Assembly (NCBI RefSeq): GCF_000374925.1
Contig: NZ_KB895546.1
Location: 62,001-126,000 of the forward strand
Length of the DNA stretch: 64,000 nucleotides
Source of the DNA: Arthrobacter sp. 131MFCol6.1
Lineage (GTDB): Bacteria; Actinomycetota; Actinomycetes; Actinomycetales; Micrococcaceae
Direction of reading: 5' to 3'
Position 1 is the stretch's first letter. The number at the start of each line of letters is the position of its first letter. The notes under the pieces were generated by a model that had not been told where the DNA came from, did not search any database, and saw nothing but the letters and a program-made list of their open reading frames with translations. Positions 36,171-47,209 of this stretch are shown in pieces. The position numbers and the translations under genes are program-made.

Positions 36171-36204
36171 CGGCCAGCAAGCGGCACCGGTCAGCAAGCG
36201 GCAC
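36171..36204. repeat. Two 17-nt tandem units between femX-like gene and galE
   Basis: CGGCCAGCAAGCGGCAC (36171-36187) and CGGTCAGCAAGCGGCAC (36188-36204) differ at one base; a partial third follows. Located in the 122-bp convergent gap. Confidence 0.7.
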
Positions 36205-36261
36205 CGGCCAGCCGGGGCCGCCGGGCCCGTCGCGTCCCGGCGGCAGGTGTTGGTGGCGGTG

Positions 36262-37233
36262 TTAGTTGGCCGTAATGGCGTGCCGCTGGGCGTCGTAGGC
36301 GCTGGCCACCATCTGCTCCACGGAGTGGCGCATCTTCCAGTCGAGATCGCGGGCGGCCAGCGTGCCGTCGGCCACGATCCGGTCCGGATCCCCCGCCCGC
36401 CGCGGACCGATTTCGGGTTCGAAATCGATTCCCGTGACGTTGGCCATCGCCGTCATGATCTGGCGCACGGACAGCCCGTCCCCGGATCCGAGGTTGTACA
36501 CCCGCTCCAGCGGCTTGCCCGCCTCGAGCGCCTGGGCGGCGGCCACATGCGAGGTGGCCAGGTCGGCCACGTGCACGTAGTCGCGCACGCAGGTTCCGTC
36601 CGGCGTGTTGTAGTCGATGCCGTTGATGCGCGGGGTCTTACCGGCTGTGAGCGCCCGCAGCACGATCGGGAAAAGGTTGTGGGGGCTGGTGTCGTACAGC
36701 TCGGGCGCACCGGAGCCGACCACGTTGAAGTACCGCAGCGAGGCGTGCTTCAGGCCCCGGGCACGGCCCTGGTCACGGATCAGCCACTCGCCGATGAGTT
36801 TGCTCTCGCCGTAGGGCGATTCCGGGTTGGTGGGCGTCGCCTCGGTGACGACGTCGCCGGTGGGCGTGCCGTAGGTGGCCGCGGACGAGGAGAAAACCAG
36901 TTTGTCGACGCCGGTGAGCTCCATGGCCTTGAGCAGCTGCGCGGTGCCCGTGACGTTCTGTTCATAGGTCAGCAGCGGCTCCTGGACCGAAACCCCGGCG
37001 TACTTGAAACCGGCCAGGTGGATCACCCCGGTCACGGCGTTCTCCCGCAGCGTACGGGCCACGAGGTCGGCGTCGAGGATGCTGCCATGGATGAACGGCA
37101 CATCGGCCGGCACGAACTCACGGTGCCCGCTGGAGAGGGAGTCAATCACCACCGGCTGGATCCGGGCACCGCGCAAAGCGGAAACCACATGAGAACCGAT
37201 ATATCCTGCACCGCCAGTTACGAGCCACGTCAT
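36262..37233 (-). CDS. galE: UDP-glucose 4-epimerase
   Basis: SDR-family NAD-dependent epimerase interconverting UDP-glucose and UDP-galactose. 323 residues. NAD motif VTGGAGYIGSHV (residues 5-16), catalytic Tyr/Lys in SPYGESKLIGE, and substrate-site LRYFNVVGS. ATG 37233 is preceded by TAGGGT at 6 nt (probably leaderless). It stands apart from galM and galK (about 61 kb) and next to glpX; it may supply UDP-galactose for surface polymers. Confidence 0.96.
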   Translation of the reverse strand: MTWLVTGGAGYIGSHVVSALRGARIQPVVIDSLSSGHREFVPADVPFIHGSILDADLVARTLRENAVTGVIHLAGFKYAGVSVQEPLLTYEQNVTGTAQLLKAMELTGVDKLVFSSSAATYGTPTGDVVTEATPTNPESPYGESKLIGEWLIRDQGRARGLKHASLRYFNVVGSGAPELYDTSPHNLFPIVLRALTAGKTPRINGIDYNTPDGTCVRDYVHVADLATSHVAAAQALEAGKPLERVYNLGSGDGLSVRQIMTAMANVTGIDFEPEIGPRRAGDPDRIVADGTLAARDLDWKMRHSVEQMVASAYDAQRHAITAN

Positions 37234-37293
37234 GGCTCCACCCTATCTAATCCCACGGGCCCCGGCCGCCCCGCGGCCATAGACACGTCATCA

Positions 37294-37325
37294 TGCACCG
37301 GGTTTAAATCCTGCACCGGGTTTAA
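37294..37325. repeat. 14-nt direct repeat TGCACCGGGTTTAA
   Basis: Exact copies at 37294-37307 and 37312-37325, separated by 4 nt, between the galE start and the glpX terminator. Spacing of 18 nt start to start puts the copies on nearly the same helix face. Confidence 0.7.
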
Positions 37326-37330
37326 GACGA

Positions 37331-37364
37331 CGAATCCCGGGTCGCGGTGGCGGCCCGGGATTCG
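37331..37364 (-). terminator. Hairpin downstream of glpX
   Basis: Perfect 11-bp arms 37331-37341 and 37354-37364 around a 12-nt loop, 40 nt after the glpX stop. The minus strand continues TCGTCTTAAA, a weak T tract. Confidence 0.6.
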
Positions 37365-37403
37365 CTGTGCTCAATGGTGCAGTTCAGTGTTGCCGCGCAG
37401 GTG

Positions 37404-38441
37404 CTAGCTCTTGCGGGCGTAGCCTTCCCACTTGCTGGCCTGGTGTTCGCCGTCGACAAAGCGGATGGTGCCGGACTTGGAGCGCATCACGATGGACTGG
37501 GTGAGGACCTTGTCCTTGGAGTAGCGGACGCCCTTGAGGAGGTCGCCGTCGGTGATGCCAGTGGCCGCGAAGTAGCAGTTGTCGCTGGAGACGAGGTCGT
37601 TGGTGGAGAGCACGCGCTCCAGATCGTGGCCGGCGTCGATCGCCTTCTGCTTCTCTTCGTCGCTCGTGGGCCACAGCCGGCCTTGGATGACGCCGCCGAG
37701 GGACTTGATGGCGCAGGCCGCGACGATGCCTTCCGGGGTTCCGCCGATGCCCATGAGGGCGTCGACTCCGGTGCCGGCACGCGCAGCGGCGATGGCCCCG
37801 GCGACGTCGCCGTCCATGATGAACTTCGTGCGGGCACCGGCTTCGCGGATTTCCTCCACGAGCGGGCGGTGCCGGTCGCGGTCCAGGATCATGACGTTGA
37901 GCTGGTTGACCTTGACGCCCTTGGCCTTGGCGATCAGGTGCAGGTTCTGCTTGACCGGCAGGCGCAGGTCAACCATGTCGGCCGCTTCCGGGCCGGTGAC
38001 GAGCTTTTCCATGTAGAACACGGCAGAGGGATCGAACATCGAGCCGCGTTCGGCCACGGCCAGGACCGCCAGCGCATTGTTGATGCCAAGGGCGGTCAGG
38101 CGGGTTCCGTCGATGGGGTCGACGGCGACGTCGCATTCGGGGCCCGTGCCGTCACCGACGCGCTCGCCGTTGAACAGCATGGGGGCTTCGTCCTTCTCGC
38201 CCTCACCGATGACAACGACGCCGTTGAAGTGCACGGTCTGCAGGAAGGAGCGCATGGCGTCCACGGCGGCGCCGTCGGCCTTGTTCTTGTCGCCGAACCC
38301 CACCCAGTGGCCGCCGGCGATGGCCGCGGCTTCCGTGACGCGGACAAGTTCCAGCGCGAGGTTGCGGTCAGGCTCGTCGATCCCGACGGCGAGCGAGGGG
38401 GAAAGCGTGGAGTACTTCTGGGACATGGGCGCTGGTGTCAC
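37404..38441 (-). CDS. glpX: Class II fructose-1,6-bisphosphatase
   Basis: Hydrolyses fructose-1,6-bisphosphate in gluconeogenesis; GlpX type, the usual sole FBPase of actinobacteria. 345 residues. Metal and phosphate motifs GEGEKDEAPMLFNGE and VAVDPIDGTRL, then GIGGTPEGIVAACA. GTG 38441 has GAGG 5 nt upstream; ATG 38426 is an alternative. Divergent from the DUF4245 gene and two genes from fumC, the same neighbourhood as Rv1098c-Rv1100. Confidence 0.96.
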   Translation of the reverse strand: MTPAPMSQKYSTLSPSLAVGIDEPDRNLALELVRVTEAAAIAGGHWVGFGDKNKADGAAVDAMRSFLQTVHFNGVVVIGEGEKDEAPMLFNGERVGDGTGPECDVAVDPIDGTRLTALGINNALAVLAVAERGSMFDPSAVFYMEKLVTGPEAADMVDLRLPVKQNLHLIAKAKGVKVNQLNVMILDRDRHRPLVEEIREAGARTKFIMDGDVAGAIAAARAGTGVDALMGIGGTPEGIVAACAIKSLGGVIQGRLWPTSDEEKQKAIDAGHDLERVLSTNDLVSSDNCYFAATGITDGDLLKGVRYSKDKVLTQSIVMRSKSGTIRFVDGEHQASKWEGYARKS

Positions 38442-38519
38442 GTGAACCTCTTCTTCGAGTGGCGGTCGTTGAACCCGTACGGCCAGGATCGATCCGTCGC
38501 GGTGATTCGTCTGTTATTG

Positions 38520-38549
38520 ATCATAGTCGGGGCGGAGCCGCAAGGTCAT
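38520..38549 (-). promoter_or_regulatory. Candidate glpX promoter
   Basis: Minus strand ATGACC-N18-TATGAT, with a good -10 and a -35 that keeps TGAC. The transcript would have a leader of about 70 nt before the GTG at 38441. Confidence 0.45.
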
Positions 38550-38637
38550 GGGATGACCGGCGCGTGACGCACTTCACCGTTGGGGGCCGATGCGCCGCGA
38601 ATGTGAGATCGGCCCGGACATGCGCGACTATAGAGGG

Positions 38638-39366
38638 GTGAGTGAATTGCAGGACGCTTCCCCCGCCGCCCCCGGCTCGCCGGCTGGCAGCTCCCCCGCG
38701 GCAGGTCCGTCCCCTTCCGGACAGCCGCCAGTGAAGCCCGTTATCGCCGCCGCTGCGGCCAAACGCGCCAATGCCTCCGTGATGGGCATGATCATCGCGC
38801 TGGTGGTGAGCATCGCCGCGTTCCTGCCGATCGTGCTCATGAACCCGTCTCCGAAGACCGACGGCTACCGGCCCAACGTCAATGTCAGCGCCACCGCGCA
38901 GAACGCGGCGGGTGTGGCGGGGTTCACACCCGTGGCGGCCGATACCGGCGACACATTCCGCGCCAACTACGCCCGCTGGGAGTCCGGCGCCGGCAGCGGC
39001 GTTCCGGCCTGGGAAGTCGGCTACCTGACGCCCAAGGAATCCTTCATCGCCCTCGTGCAGACCCGCGCGGCCAATCCCACCTGGCTTCTGCAGCAGACCA
39101 AGAACGCGCCCGTGACCGGCACCCGCAACGCCGGCGGCCGGGACTGGGAACTGCGCGACAGCGGCAAGGGCGAGAAATCCATGGTGCTGACCGAACGCGG
39201 CACCACCGTCATCCTCTCCGGATCCGCGACGCTGGAGGAGTTCTCCGCCCTGGCCACCGCCGTGGTGAAGTCGCTCGAAAGCAATCCTCCCGCCGGGGCA
39301 CAGCCCAGTACGCCGGCACCGACCCCCGGCGCAACAGTTTCCCCATCGGCGGCATCAACCAAGTAA
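38638..39366 (+). CDS. DUF4245 family membrane-anchored protein
   Basis: 242 residues from GTG 38638. A Pro/Ser/Ala-rich cytoplasmic leader of about 40 residues, one membrane helix (VMGMIIALVVSIAAFLPIVLM), and an extracytoplasmic alpha-beta domain (YRPNVNVSATAQNAAGVAGF ... ATLEEFSALATAVVKSL), ending in a Pro/Ser/Thr-rich tail. Function unknown; conserved beside glpX. Hexamer GACTAT lies 6 nt before the start. Confidence 0.85.
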   Translation: MSELQDASPAAPGSPAGSSPAAGPSPSGQPPVKPVIAAAAAKRANASVMGMIIALVVSIAAFLPIVLMNPSPKTDGYRPNVNVSATAQNAAGVAGFTPVAADTGDTFRANYARWESGAGSGVPAWEVGYLTPKESFIALVQTRAANPTWLLQQTKNAPVTGTRNAGGRDWELRDSGKGEKSMVLTERGTTVILSGSATLEEFSALATAVVKSLESNPPAGAQPSTPAPTPGATVSPSAASTK

Positions 39367-39375
39367 AGTCGGGGC

Positions 39376-39990
39376 GTGGCCACCTATCTCACCCCTGCCC
39401 TCGCCTGGCGGCGTCTCCGCGAAGGAAACGAGCGTTTTGTCGCCGGAGCCTCCTCACACCCCAACCAGGACGCATCACGGCGCTCGTCGCTTGTCGAGAA
39501 CCAGCACCCGTTCGCCGTGATCTTCGGTTGCTCCGACTCCCGCCTCGCCGCCGAGATCATCTTCGACCTCGGCCTGGGGGACGCGTTCGTCGTCCGGACC
39601 GCCGGCCAGGTCATTGACGACGCCGTCCTCGGCTCCCTGGAATACAGCGTCAGCGTCCTCGGCGTGCCGCTGATCGTCGTCCTGGGACACGACCGCTGCG
39701 GCGCCGTGACCGCCACCAAGGCCGCCGTGGAGACCGGCCAGATGCCGGTCGGATTCATGCGCAGCCTGGTTGAACGCATCACCCCGTCCGTGCTGACCTC
39801 GCTCCGCAACAACCAGGACGACATCAACGACATGGTGGTCGAGAACGTCAAGCAGACCTCGCAGCGCCTCGTGGACAGCTCCCGTGTGATTTCGGACGCA
39901 GTGGAAGGCGGCCGCGCCGCCGTGATCGGCCTCGCCTACAGCCTGGCCGACGGCAAGGCGGGCCTGGTGTCCGGAATCGGCGAGCTCTAG
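39376..39990 (+). CDS. Beta-class carbonic anhydrase
   Basis: Zinc enzyme for reversible CO2 hydration, supplying bicarbonate to carboxylases such as PurK. 204 residues. Zn ligands and catalytic dyad are visible: CSDSR (Cys, Asp-Arg) and GHDRCGAV (His, Cys). RTAGQVIDDAVLGSLEYSV follows family form. GTG 39376 is preceded by TAAAGT at 6 nt (leaderless), only 9 nt after the DUF4245 stop, so it has its own promoter inside that gene. A terminator follows. Confidence 0.94.
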   Translation: MATYLTPALAWRRLREGNERFVAGASSHPNQDASRRSSLVENQHPFAVIFGCSDSRLAAEIIFDLGLGDAFVVRTAGQVIDDAVLGSLEYSVSVLGVPLIVVLGHDRCGAVTATKAAVETGQMPVGFMRSLVERITPSVLTSLRNNQDDINDMVVENVKQTSQRLVDSSRVISDAVEGGRAAVIGLAYSLADGKAGLVSGIGEL

Positions 39991-40012
39991 GCTCGACTCT
40001 TCAAGTCCGGGT

Positions 40013-40037
40013 TCCCGCCGCGGCTGCCGCGGCGGGA
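40013..40037 (+). terminator. Hairpin after the carbonic anhydrase gene
   Basis: 11-bp perfect stem (40013-40023 with 40027-40037) and a CTG loop. A short T tract (40050-40053) comes later. Separates the carbonic anhydrase from fumC. Confidence 0.6.
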
Positions 40038-40086
40038 GCCAGTTCACGGTTTTCGGTGGGACCCTCCCTCCCAATAAGCTAGCCCC

Positions 40087-41523
40087 ATGACTTCCACAGA
40101 TGAGTTGAACACCGAAGAGTTCCGCATTGAACACGACACGATGGGCGAAGTCCGCGTTCCCGTGAACGCCCTGTACCGCGCGCAGACGCAGCGGGCAGTC
40201 GAGAACTTCCCGATCTCCGGCAAGACCCTGGAGCGCGCCCACATCGAAGCCCTGGCACGGGTGAAGAAGGCAGCCGCCCAGGCTAACGCAGAACTGGGGG
40301 TGCTCGACGGCGAGCTCGCCCAGGCGATTGCCGACGCAGCCGACCAGGTTGCCGCCGGCAAGTATGACGGCGACTTCCCGATTGACGTCTTCCAGACCGG
40401 ATCCGGCACGTCCTCGAACATGAACACCAACGAGGTCATCGCCGAGCTCGCCACGCGGGCCCTCAAGTCTGCCGGGAGCGACAAGGTTGTCCACCCGAAC
40501 GACCACGTCAACGCCTCACAGTCCTCCAACGACGTCTTCCCCACCTCCGTCCACGTCGCCGCCACGTCCGCCCTGATCAACGACCTGATCCCGGCCCTCG
40601 GCTACCTGGCGGAGTCGCTGGAGCGCAAGGCCACCGAATTCAAGGACGTCGTGAAGTCCGGCCGCACGCACCTCATGGACGCCACCCCCGTCACGCTGGG
40701 CCAGGAGTTCGGCGGCTACGCCGCGCAAGTCCGCTACGGCATCGAGCGCATCAACGCCTCCCTCCCCCGCGTCGCCGAGGTCCCGCTTGGCGGCACCGCC
40801 GTGGGCACCGGCATCAACACGCCGGCCGGATTCCCGGAGCGCGTCATCGAACTGCTGGCAGCCGACACCGGACTGCCCCTGACCGAGGCCCGCGACCACT
40901 TCGAGGCCCAGGCCAACCGGGACGGCCTCATCGAAGCGTCCAGCCAGCTGCGCAACATCGCGATTTCCTTCATGAAGATCAACAACGACCTGCGCTGGAT
41001 GGGTTCCGGCCCCAACACCGGCCTCGGCGAAATCGCCATCCCGGACCTGCAGCCGGGCTCGTCGATCATGCCGGGCAAGGTCAACCCCGTCATCTGCGAA
41101 GCCTCCATCATGGTCTGCGCCCAGGTGATCGGCAATGACACCGCCATCGCGTGGTCCGGCACCAACGGCGCCTTCGAACTCAACGTCGGCATCCCCGTAA
41201 TGGCCGCCAACCTCCTTGAATCCGTGCGCCTGCTGGCCAACACCAGCCGCGTCATGGCCGACAAGATGATTGACGGCATCACCGCCAACGTGGAACGCGC
41301 CCGATTCCTCGCTGAGGCCTCGCCGTCGATCGTGACCCCGCTGAACAAGTTCATCGGCTACGAGAACGCCGCCAAGATCGCCAAGAAGGCCGTGGCCGAG
41401 GGCCTGACCATCCGTGAGACCGTCGTCTCCATGGGTTTCCTCGAGCGCGGCGAACTGACCGAGGAGCAGCTGGACACCGCCCTGGACGTCATGTCCATGA
41501 CGCGCCCGCCGCACAAGGCCTAA
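40087..41523 (+). CDS. fumC: Class II fumarate hydratase
   Basis: Iron-independent fumarase of the TCA cycle, converting fumarate and malate. 478 residues. Substrate-site [34 protein letters not shown] and the superfamily signature [14 protein letters not shown] 40087 has TAAGCT exactly 6 nt upstream and no Shine-Dalgarno (leaderless). Monocistronic between two terminators. Confidence 0.97.
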   Translation: MTSTDELNTEEFRIEHDTMGEVRVPVNALYRAQTQRAVENFPISGKTLERAHIEALARVKKAAAQANAELGVLDGELAQAIADAADQVAAGKYDGDFPIDVFQTGSGTSSNMNTNEVIAELATRALKSAGSDKVVHPNDHVNASQSSNDVFPTSVHVAATSALINDLIPALGYLAESLERKATEFKDVVKSGRTHLMDATPVTLGQEFGGYAAQVRYGIERINASLPRVAEVPLGGTAVGTGINTPAGFPERVIELLAADTGLPLTEARDHFEAQANRDGLIEASSQLRNIAISFMKINNDLRWMGSGPNTGLGEIAIPDLQPGSSIMPGKVNPVICEASIMVCAQVIGNDTAIAWSGTNGAFELNVGIPVMAANLLESVRLLANTSRVMADKMIDGITANVERARFLAEASPSIVTPLNKFIGYENAAKIAKKAVAEGLTIRETVVSMGFLERGELTEEQLDTALDVMSMTRPPHKA

Positions 41524-41560
41524 CGGCTCCGGGCGGAGCCGCCCCCGAAGAGAACATCCA

Positions 41561-41601
41561 CCGCCGGCCGGCATCCTTCCTGGAAGGGTGCCGGCCGGCG
41601 G
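41561..41601. terminator. Bidirectional hairpin between fumC and the VWA gene
   Basis: Perfect 13-bp outer arms (41561-41573, 41589-41601) with an inner CCTTCC/GGAAGG extension. Located between two convergent stops. Confidence 0.75.
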
Positions 41602-41625
41602 CATGTCTGCGCCGCATGTCAGAAC

Positions 41626-42294
41626 TTAGACCCTGGGCGGCTCCCCGCCCGCGGCCTCCCGCTCCTCCGCCGTGTAGGCCGCGGCAGCGGCGGCGTCCGC
41701 CATGCTGGCACCGCCGATCCGCGCCTCCCGCAACCGCCGCGTCTTGGCGGACTGGACGGAGAAGGCAGCATCGACGTTCCCGGCGGCATAGGTCAGGGCG
41801 TCTTCGGCGCGGATGCCGAGGCCGCCGGCGGTCAATACCGCGTCCTGGTTGGCGCCCAAATACGTGAACTGCCAGCCCCACTGGCTCTGCTGCCGCTGGA
41901 CCAGTGCCTTGACCAGCTCGCCCGTGGCCTCGCGCGAGGAGTTCTCGTGGCCGTCCGTCAGCACGGCCACCAGCACGGTTCCGGGGCGCTGGTCCTCCGG
42001 AAGGGCCGCGAGTTCCGCACCGGCTTCGCCGATCAGCCGGACCATGGCGTCGTGCAGGGCGGTGCTGCCCCGCGGCTGCAGGTCCAGGGCCGGCACGTCG
42101 TGGATGTCCACCGAGGCGTAGACGCGCTCGTAGGTGTCATCGAACTGCGCCAGCGACAGCCGGCACCGGCCCGCCACTGCCCGCTGTTCGCGGATGAACG
42201 CCGCAAACCCGCCCACGGTGTCATCGGCGATGGCGCTCATCGACCCGGAACGGTCCAGGAGGACATACACGTGCGTCAGGGCTGAATCTGTCAT
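41626..42294 (-). CDS. VWA domain protein
   Basis: 222 residues from ATG 42294 (GGGGAAG upstream). von Willebrand factor A fold with a complete MIDAS: LLDRSGSMSA (DxSxS), the downstream Thr/Asp in GSTALHDAM, and VLTDGHENSS. No signal peptide or membrane helix, so cytosolic. The C-terminus is helical and Ala/Glu-rich. Such stand-alone VWA proteins often serve metal-dependent scaffolding or phage-tail/toxin modules; no partner gene is adjacent here. Divergent from the TetR gene. Confidence 0.85.
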   Translation of the reverse strand: MTDSALTHVYVLLDRSGSMSAIADDTVGGFAAFIREQRAVAGRCRLSLAQFDDTYERVYASVDIHDVPALDLQPRGSTALHDAMVRLIGEAGAELAALPEDQRPGTVLVAVLTDGHENSSREATGELVKALVQRQQSQWGWQFTYLGANQDAVLTAGGLGIRAEDALTYAAGNVDAAFSVQSAKTRRLREARIGGASMADAAAAAAYTAEEREAAGGEPPRV

Positions 42295-42420
42295 GCTTCC
42301 CCATTTCCGGCCCGGACGGCGCTTCTGCCTCGTCGCGGGCCACCTGTTGCCAGCCATATGGCTGGACAGGAGCAGGCTATGGCCGGGCAACGACATTATT
42401 GGAACAACAGCCGGCAACAT

Positions 42421-42451
42421 TTTTTGCACTATTCATATTTGAGTGCAAAAA
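42421..42451. promoter_or_regulatory. TetR operator candidate: 10-bp perfect inverted repeat
   Basis: TTTTTGCACT (42421-42430) and AGTGCAAAAA (42442-42451) around an 11-nt spacer, ending 8 nt before the TetR start. A second overlapping pair GAGTG (42441-42445) and CACTC (42454-42458) follows. The base composition is AT-rich against its neighbours, as expected for a promoter-operator controlling the TetR-MFS pair. Confidence 0.7.
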
Positions 42452-42459
42452 TACACTCT

Positions 42460-44918
<2,459 letters not shown>

Positions 44919-44956
44919 CGGTCCGGAAACGGACCGGCACCAGCCAGACAGTGCCT

Positions 44957-44996
44957 GCAGGGGCGCCGCAACCTTTGGGGGGTGCGGCGCCCCTGC
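44957..44996. terminator. Hairpin between MFS and prepilin peptidase genes
   Basis: Perfect 14-bp stem (44957-44970 with 44983-44996) in the convergent gap. No long T-run on either strand. Confidence 0.7.
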
Positions 44997-45047
44997 TGCG
45001 TGCCGGGCCGGTCAGCGCCGGCAGGCCGGGGTGCCCCTGCTGCCGGC

Positions 45048-45602
45048 CTATCCGGCAGGCAGCAGCATGGCGGCGACTGTGCCGGCCAGCATGAACGGCC
45101 CAAAGGGAATGGCCGACTGCAGCGTGCCGCGCCGCGCAGCGAGCAATCCGAGACTCCACAGCCCGCCGAGGACGAACGCGGCAAAGGTCCCGACCATGAC
45201 GTGCCCCCAGCCCAGGAATCCCAGGTACATCCCCAGGACGCCGGCGAGCTTCACGTCGCCGAATCCCATTCCCGGCGGATACACCGCGTGCAGGAGAAAG
45301 TAGAAAAGCCAGAGGGCTGCCCCGCCGGCAAGGACACGGAGCCCCGGAATGCCGAATGCCCCGGCGTCGGCGGTGCCGGCAACGTCCTGGCCGCCGGGAA
45401 GCAGCTGGCTGGCGGCCGCGCCCAGCAGCAGCACTCCGGCAATCGCATACGAAGGGAACACGATCCTGTCCGGGAGCAGGTGGTGCCGGACGTCGATGAC
45501 GGTGAGCCGGACGGCCATCACGAAGAAATAGACGCACGCGGCCAGGGCAAGCCAGAAGGCCAGCGGGCTCGCGGCGCCGAGAAGGCCGAGTCGTTCGATC
45601 AC
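45048..45602 (-). CDS. A24 family prepilin peptidase (C20-type core)
   Basis: 184 residues, six to seven helices. Aspartyl protease of type IV pilin-like leader peptides: first catalytic Asp in IDVRHHLLPD, second in GMGFGDVKL. Lacks the N-terminal methylase/Zn domain of full PilD, as in many actinobacterial TadV-like forms. GTG 45602 with TAGCAT 6 nt upstream (leaderless). No pilin or tad genes are in the window, so its substrates lie elsewhere. Divergent from the hypothetical gene at 45661. Confidence 0.9.
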   Translation of the reverse strand: MIERLGLLGAASPLAFWLALAACVYFFVMAVRLTVIDVRHHLLPDRIVFPSYAIAGVLLLGAAASQLLPGGQDVAGTADAGAFGIPGLRVLAGGAALWLFYFLLHAVYPPGMGFGDVKLAGVLGMYLGFLGWGHVMVGTFAAFVLGGLWSLGLLAARRGTLQSAIPFGPFMLAGTVAAMLLPAG

Positions 45603-45608
45603 TCTCGG

Positions 45609-45654
45609 ATGCTACTGGATATTCATCCGGCCCGGCGGTCCCCGCGCGTAAACT
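45609..45654. promoter_or_regulatory. Divergent leaderless -10 pair
   Basis: Minus strand TAGCAT (45609-45614) lies 6 nt from the prepilin peptidase GTG. Plus strand TAAACT (45649-45654) lies 6 nt from ATG 45661. Both genes seem to start transcription at their first codon. Confidence 0.55.
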
Positions 45655-45660
45655 GTGGAT

Positions 45661-46485
45661 ATGGCCGCATGGGACAGCACGAACCGGCGTGGGCCGGACG
45701 CCCCACGCGGTCCGGCGGAGAAGGCTGCGGCCTTCCGGCACCTGTGCCGGTCCTCGCCGTGGAAGTGGCAGTCGCTGAGGTTCGAGTACCTGGATCGGCC
45801 CCTCACGGGTTCCGCAGTTTCCGCAGCAGTCCCTCCCCACGGCCTCGTCAGGGCGTGGCTGCGCAGGCCCGGCGCCTTGCGGCTGGAGACCGCCGACGGG
45901 CTGGTGATCGCCAGCACCACCGGCATCAACGATTCACGCGGCGGCTTCTATGTCAGCTCCACAAGGAAGACCTGGCTCCTGCCGCCGAACCTTGTCACGC
46001 CGGTGTACGACGACGACGGGCTGGTGCGCCGCCGCCCGGAGGCAGCCTACGGCGAGCCGTCCTTCGGGAACGGCCGGTTCGCCGCGGCCCTGGACCCGGT
46101 GGAGCTTGCAGGGAACTCCCCTGTCCCGTTGGAGTTCCCCAACGCCAACGCCGTGGAGCTCGGCCCAATCACGGAGGTTGACCACGAGGGCCGGCCGGCC
46201 CTGGAAACCACGGTCAGCCCGAACCTCTCCTACCGTCCCGCCGATCCCGGAGCCCCGCTCTGCCGTCCGGGACGCACGCTCCTGAGGATTGACGCCGCCA
46301 CGGGCGTCTGCGTTGCCAGCCGCTGGCTGGACGCGCCCGGGACCGCCACCGAGCAGGACGGCTACGGCCACTGGCTGAGAATCCTGGGCGTCGACGAATA
46401 CATGCTCGATGACCTGTTCCTTGCCGAATCGATGAACCTCACGGACGTCCGGCGCCACATCAGCTGGGACGTTCCCGCGGAGTAG
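45661..46485 (+). CDS. Hypothetical protein
   Basis: 274 residues from ATG 45661, fixed by the TAAACT hexamer 6 nt upstream. No signal peptide or membrane helix. The sequence is mainly beta (LRLETADGLVIASTTGIND, GNGRFAAALDPVELAG, LLRIDAATGVCVASRW) and could be a compact sensor or LolA/LppX-like fold, but I do not recognise the family. Codon use is like that of its neighbours. Possibly followed by the GNAT gene in the same transcript, although that gene has its own -10. Confidence 0.7.
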   Translation: MAAWDSTNRRGPDAPRGPAEKAAAFRHLCRSSPWKWQSLRFEYLDRPLTGSAVSAAVPPHGLVRAWLRRPGALRLETADGLVIASTTGINDSRGGFYVSSTRKTWLLPPNLVTPVYDDDGLVRRRPEAAYGEPSFGNGRFAAALDPVELAGNSPVPLEFPNANAVELGPITEVDHEGRPALETTVSPNLSYRPADPGAPLCRPGRTLLRIDAATGVCVASRWLDAPGTATEQDGYGHWLRILGVDEYMLDDLFLAESMNLTDVRRHISWDVPAE

Positions 46486-46532
46486 CGCGGCCGTGACTCG
46501 CGTCCGCCCGCCGGCACCGCTAGGCTTCCTCG

Positions 46533-47183
46533 ATGACTGAACCCGCCGACTACTGGCCCCTTTTCGGCCTGCGCCTGACTACGCCGCGCCTTCAGCTGCG
46601 CCCCATCCGCGACGCGGACATTCCTGCCGCGGTCGTGGCTGCCCGGAGCGGCGTGCACGCCCCGGGCAGGAACCCGTTCAGCAATCCCTGGACCGAAGCC
46701 CCGGCCAGCGAGCTCGGCACCAACATGGCGCAGTGGTACTGGCGGTGCCGCGGCAGCATGAGCCCGCAGGACTGGACCCTCCTGCTTGGCATCTGGCACG
46801 AGGACGAATTCGTCGGCTGCCAGGACATCGCGGCCAAGGACTTCGCCACGCTGAAGACGGTCACCACGGGCTCCTGGCTCCGCCAGAGCGTCCAGGGCCG
46901 CGGCCTCGGCAAGGAAATGCGTGCCGCCGTCGCCCTGTACGCCTTCGACTGGCTCGGTGCCGACGTGGCGGAGTCCGAGGCCGCCGCCTGGAACCAGCAG
47001 TCCCTGGGCGTCTCACGCTCCCTCGGCTACGAGCTCAACGGCGTCACCCGCGCCGCCTGGGGCGGCAAGGCCCAAGAGGTCCAAAACGTCCGCCTCACGC
47101 CCGCCACCTTCAAACGCCCCGACTGGCAGCTGGAGGTAGAAGGCCACGAAGCCTTTGCGAAATATCTGGGCATCCACCAGTAG
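46533..47183 (+). CDS. GNAT family N-acetyltransferase (RimJ/RimL-like)
   Basis: 216 residues. N-terminal LTTPRLQLRPIRDADIPA is the RimJ/RimL entry motif; acetyl-CoA site QSVQGRGLGKEMRAAV (Q/RxxGxG/A); then AAWNQQSLGVSRSLGYELNG. Likely acetylates a protein N-terminus or small amine. ATG 46533 with TAGGCT at 6 nt and no Shine-Dalgarno (leaderless). The stop is followed by the large repeat region. Confidence 0.9.
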   Translation: MTEPADYWPLFGLRLTTPRLQLRPIRDADIPAAVVAARSGVHAPGRNPFSNPWTEAPASELGTNMAQWYWRCRGSMSPQDWTLLLGIWHEDEFVGCQDIAAKDFATLKTVTTGSWLRQSVQGRGLGKEMRAAVALYAFDWLGADVAESEAAAWNQQSLGVSRSLGYELNGVTRAAWGGKAQEVQNVRLTPATFKRPDWQLEVEGHEAFAKYLGIHQ

Positions 47184-47209
47184 CAGCCCGCAGTCGGGGC
47201 CGCGGCTCG

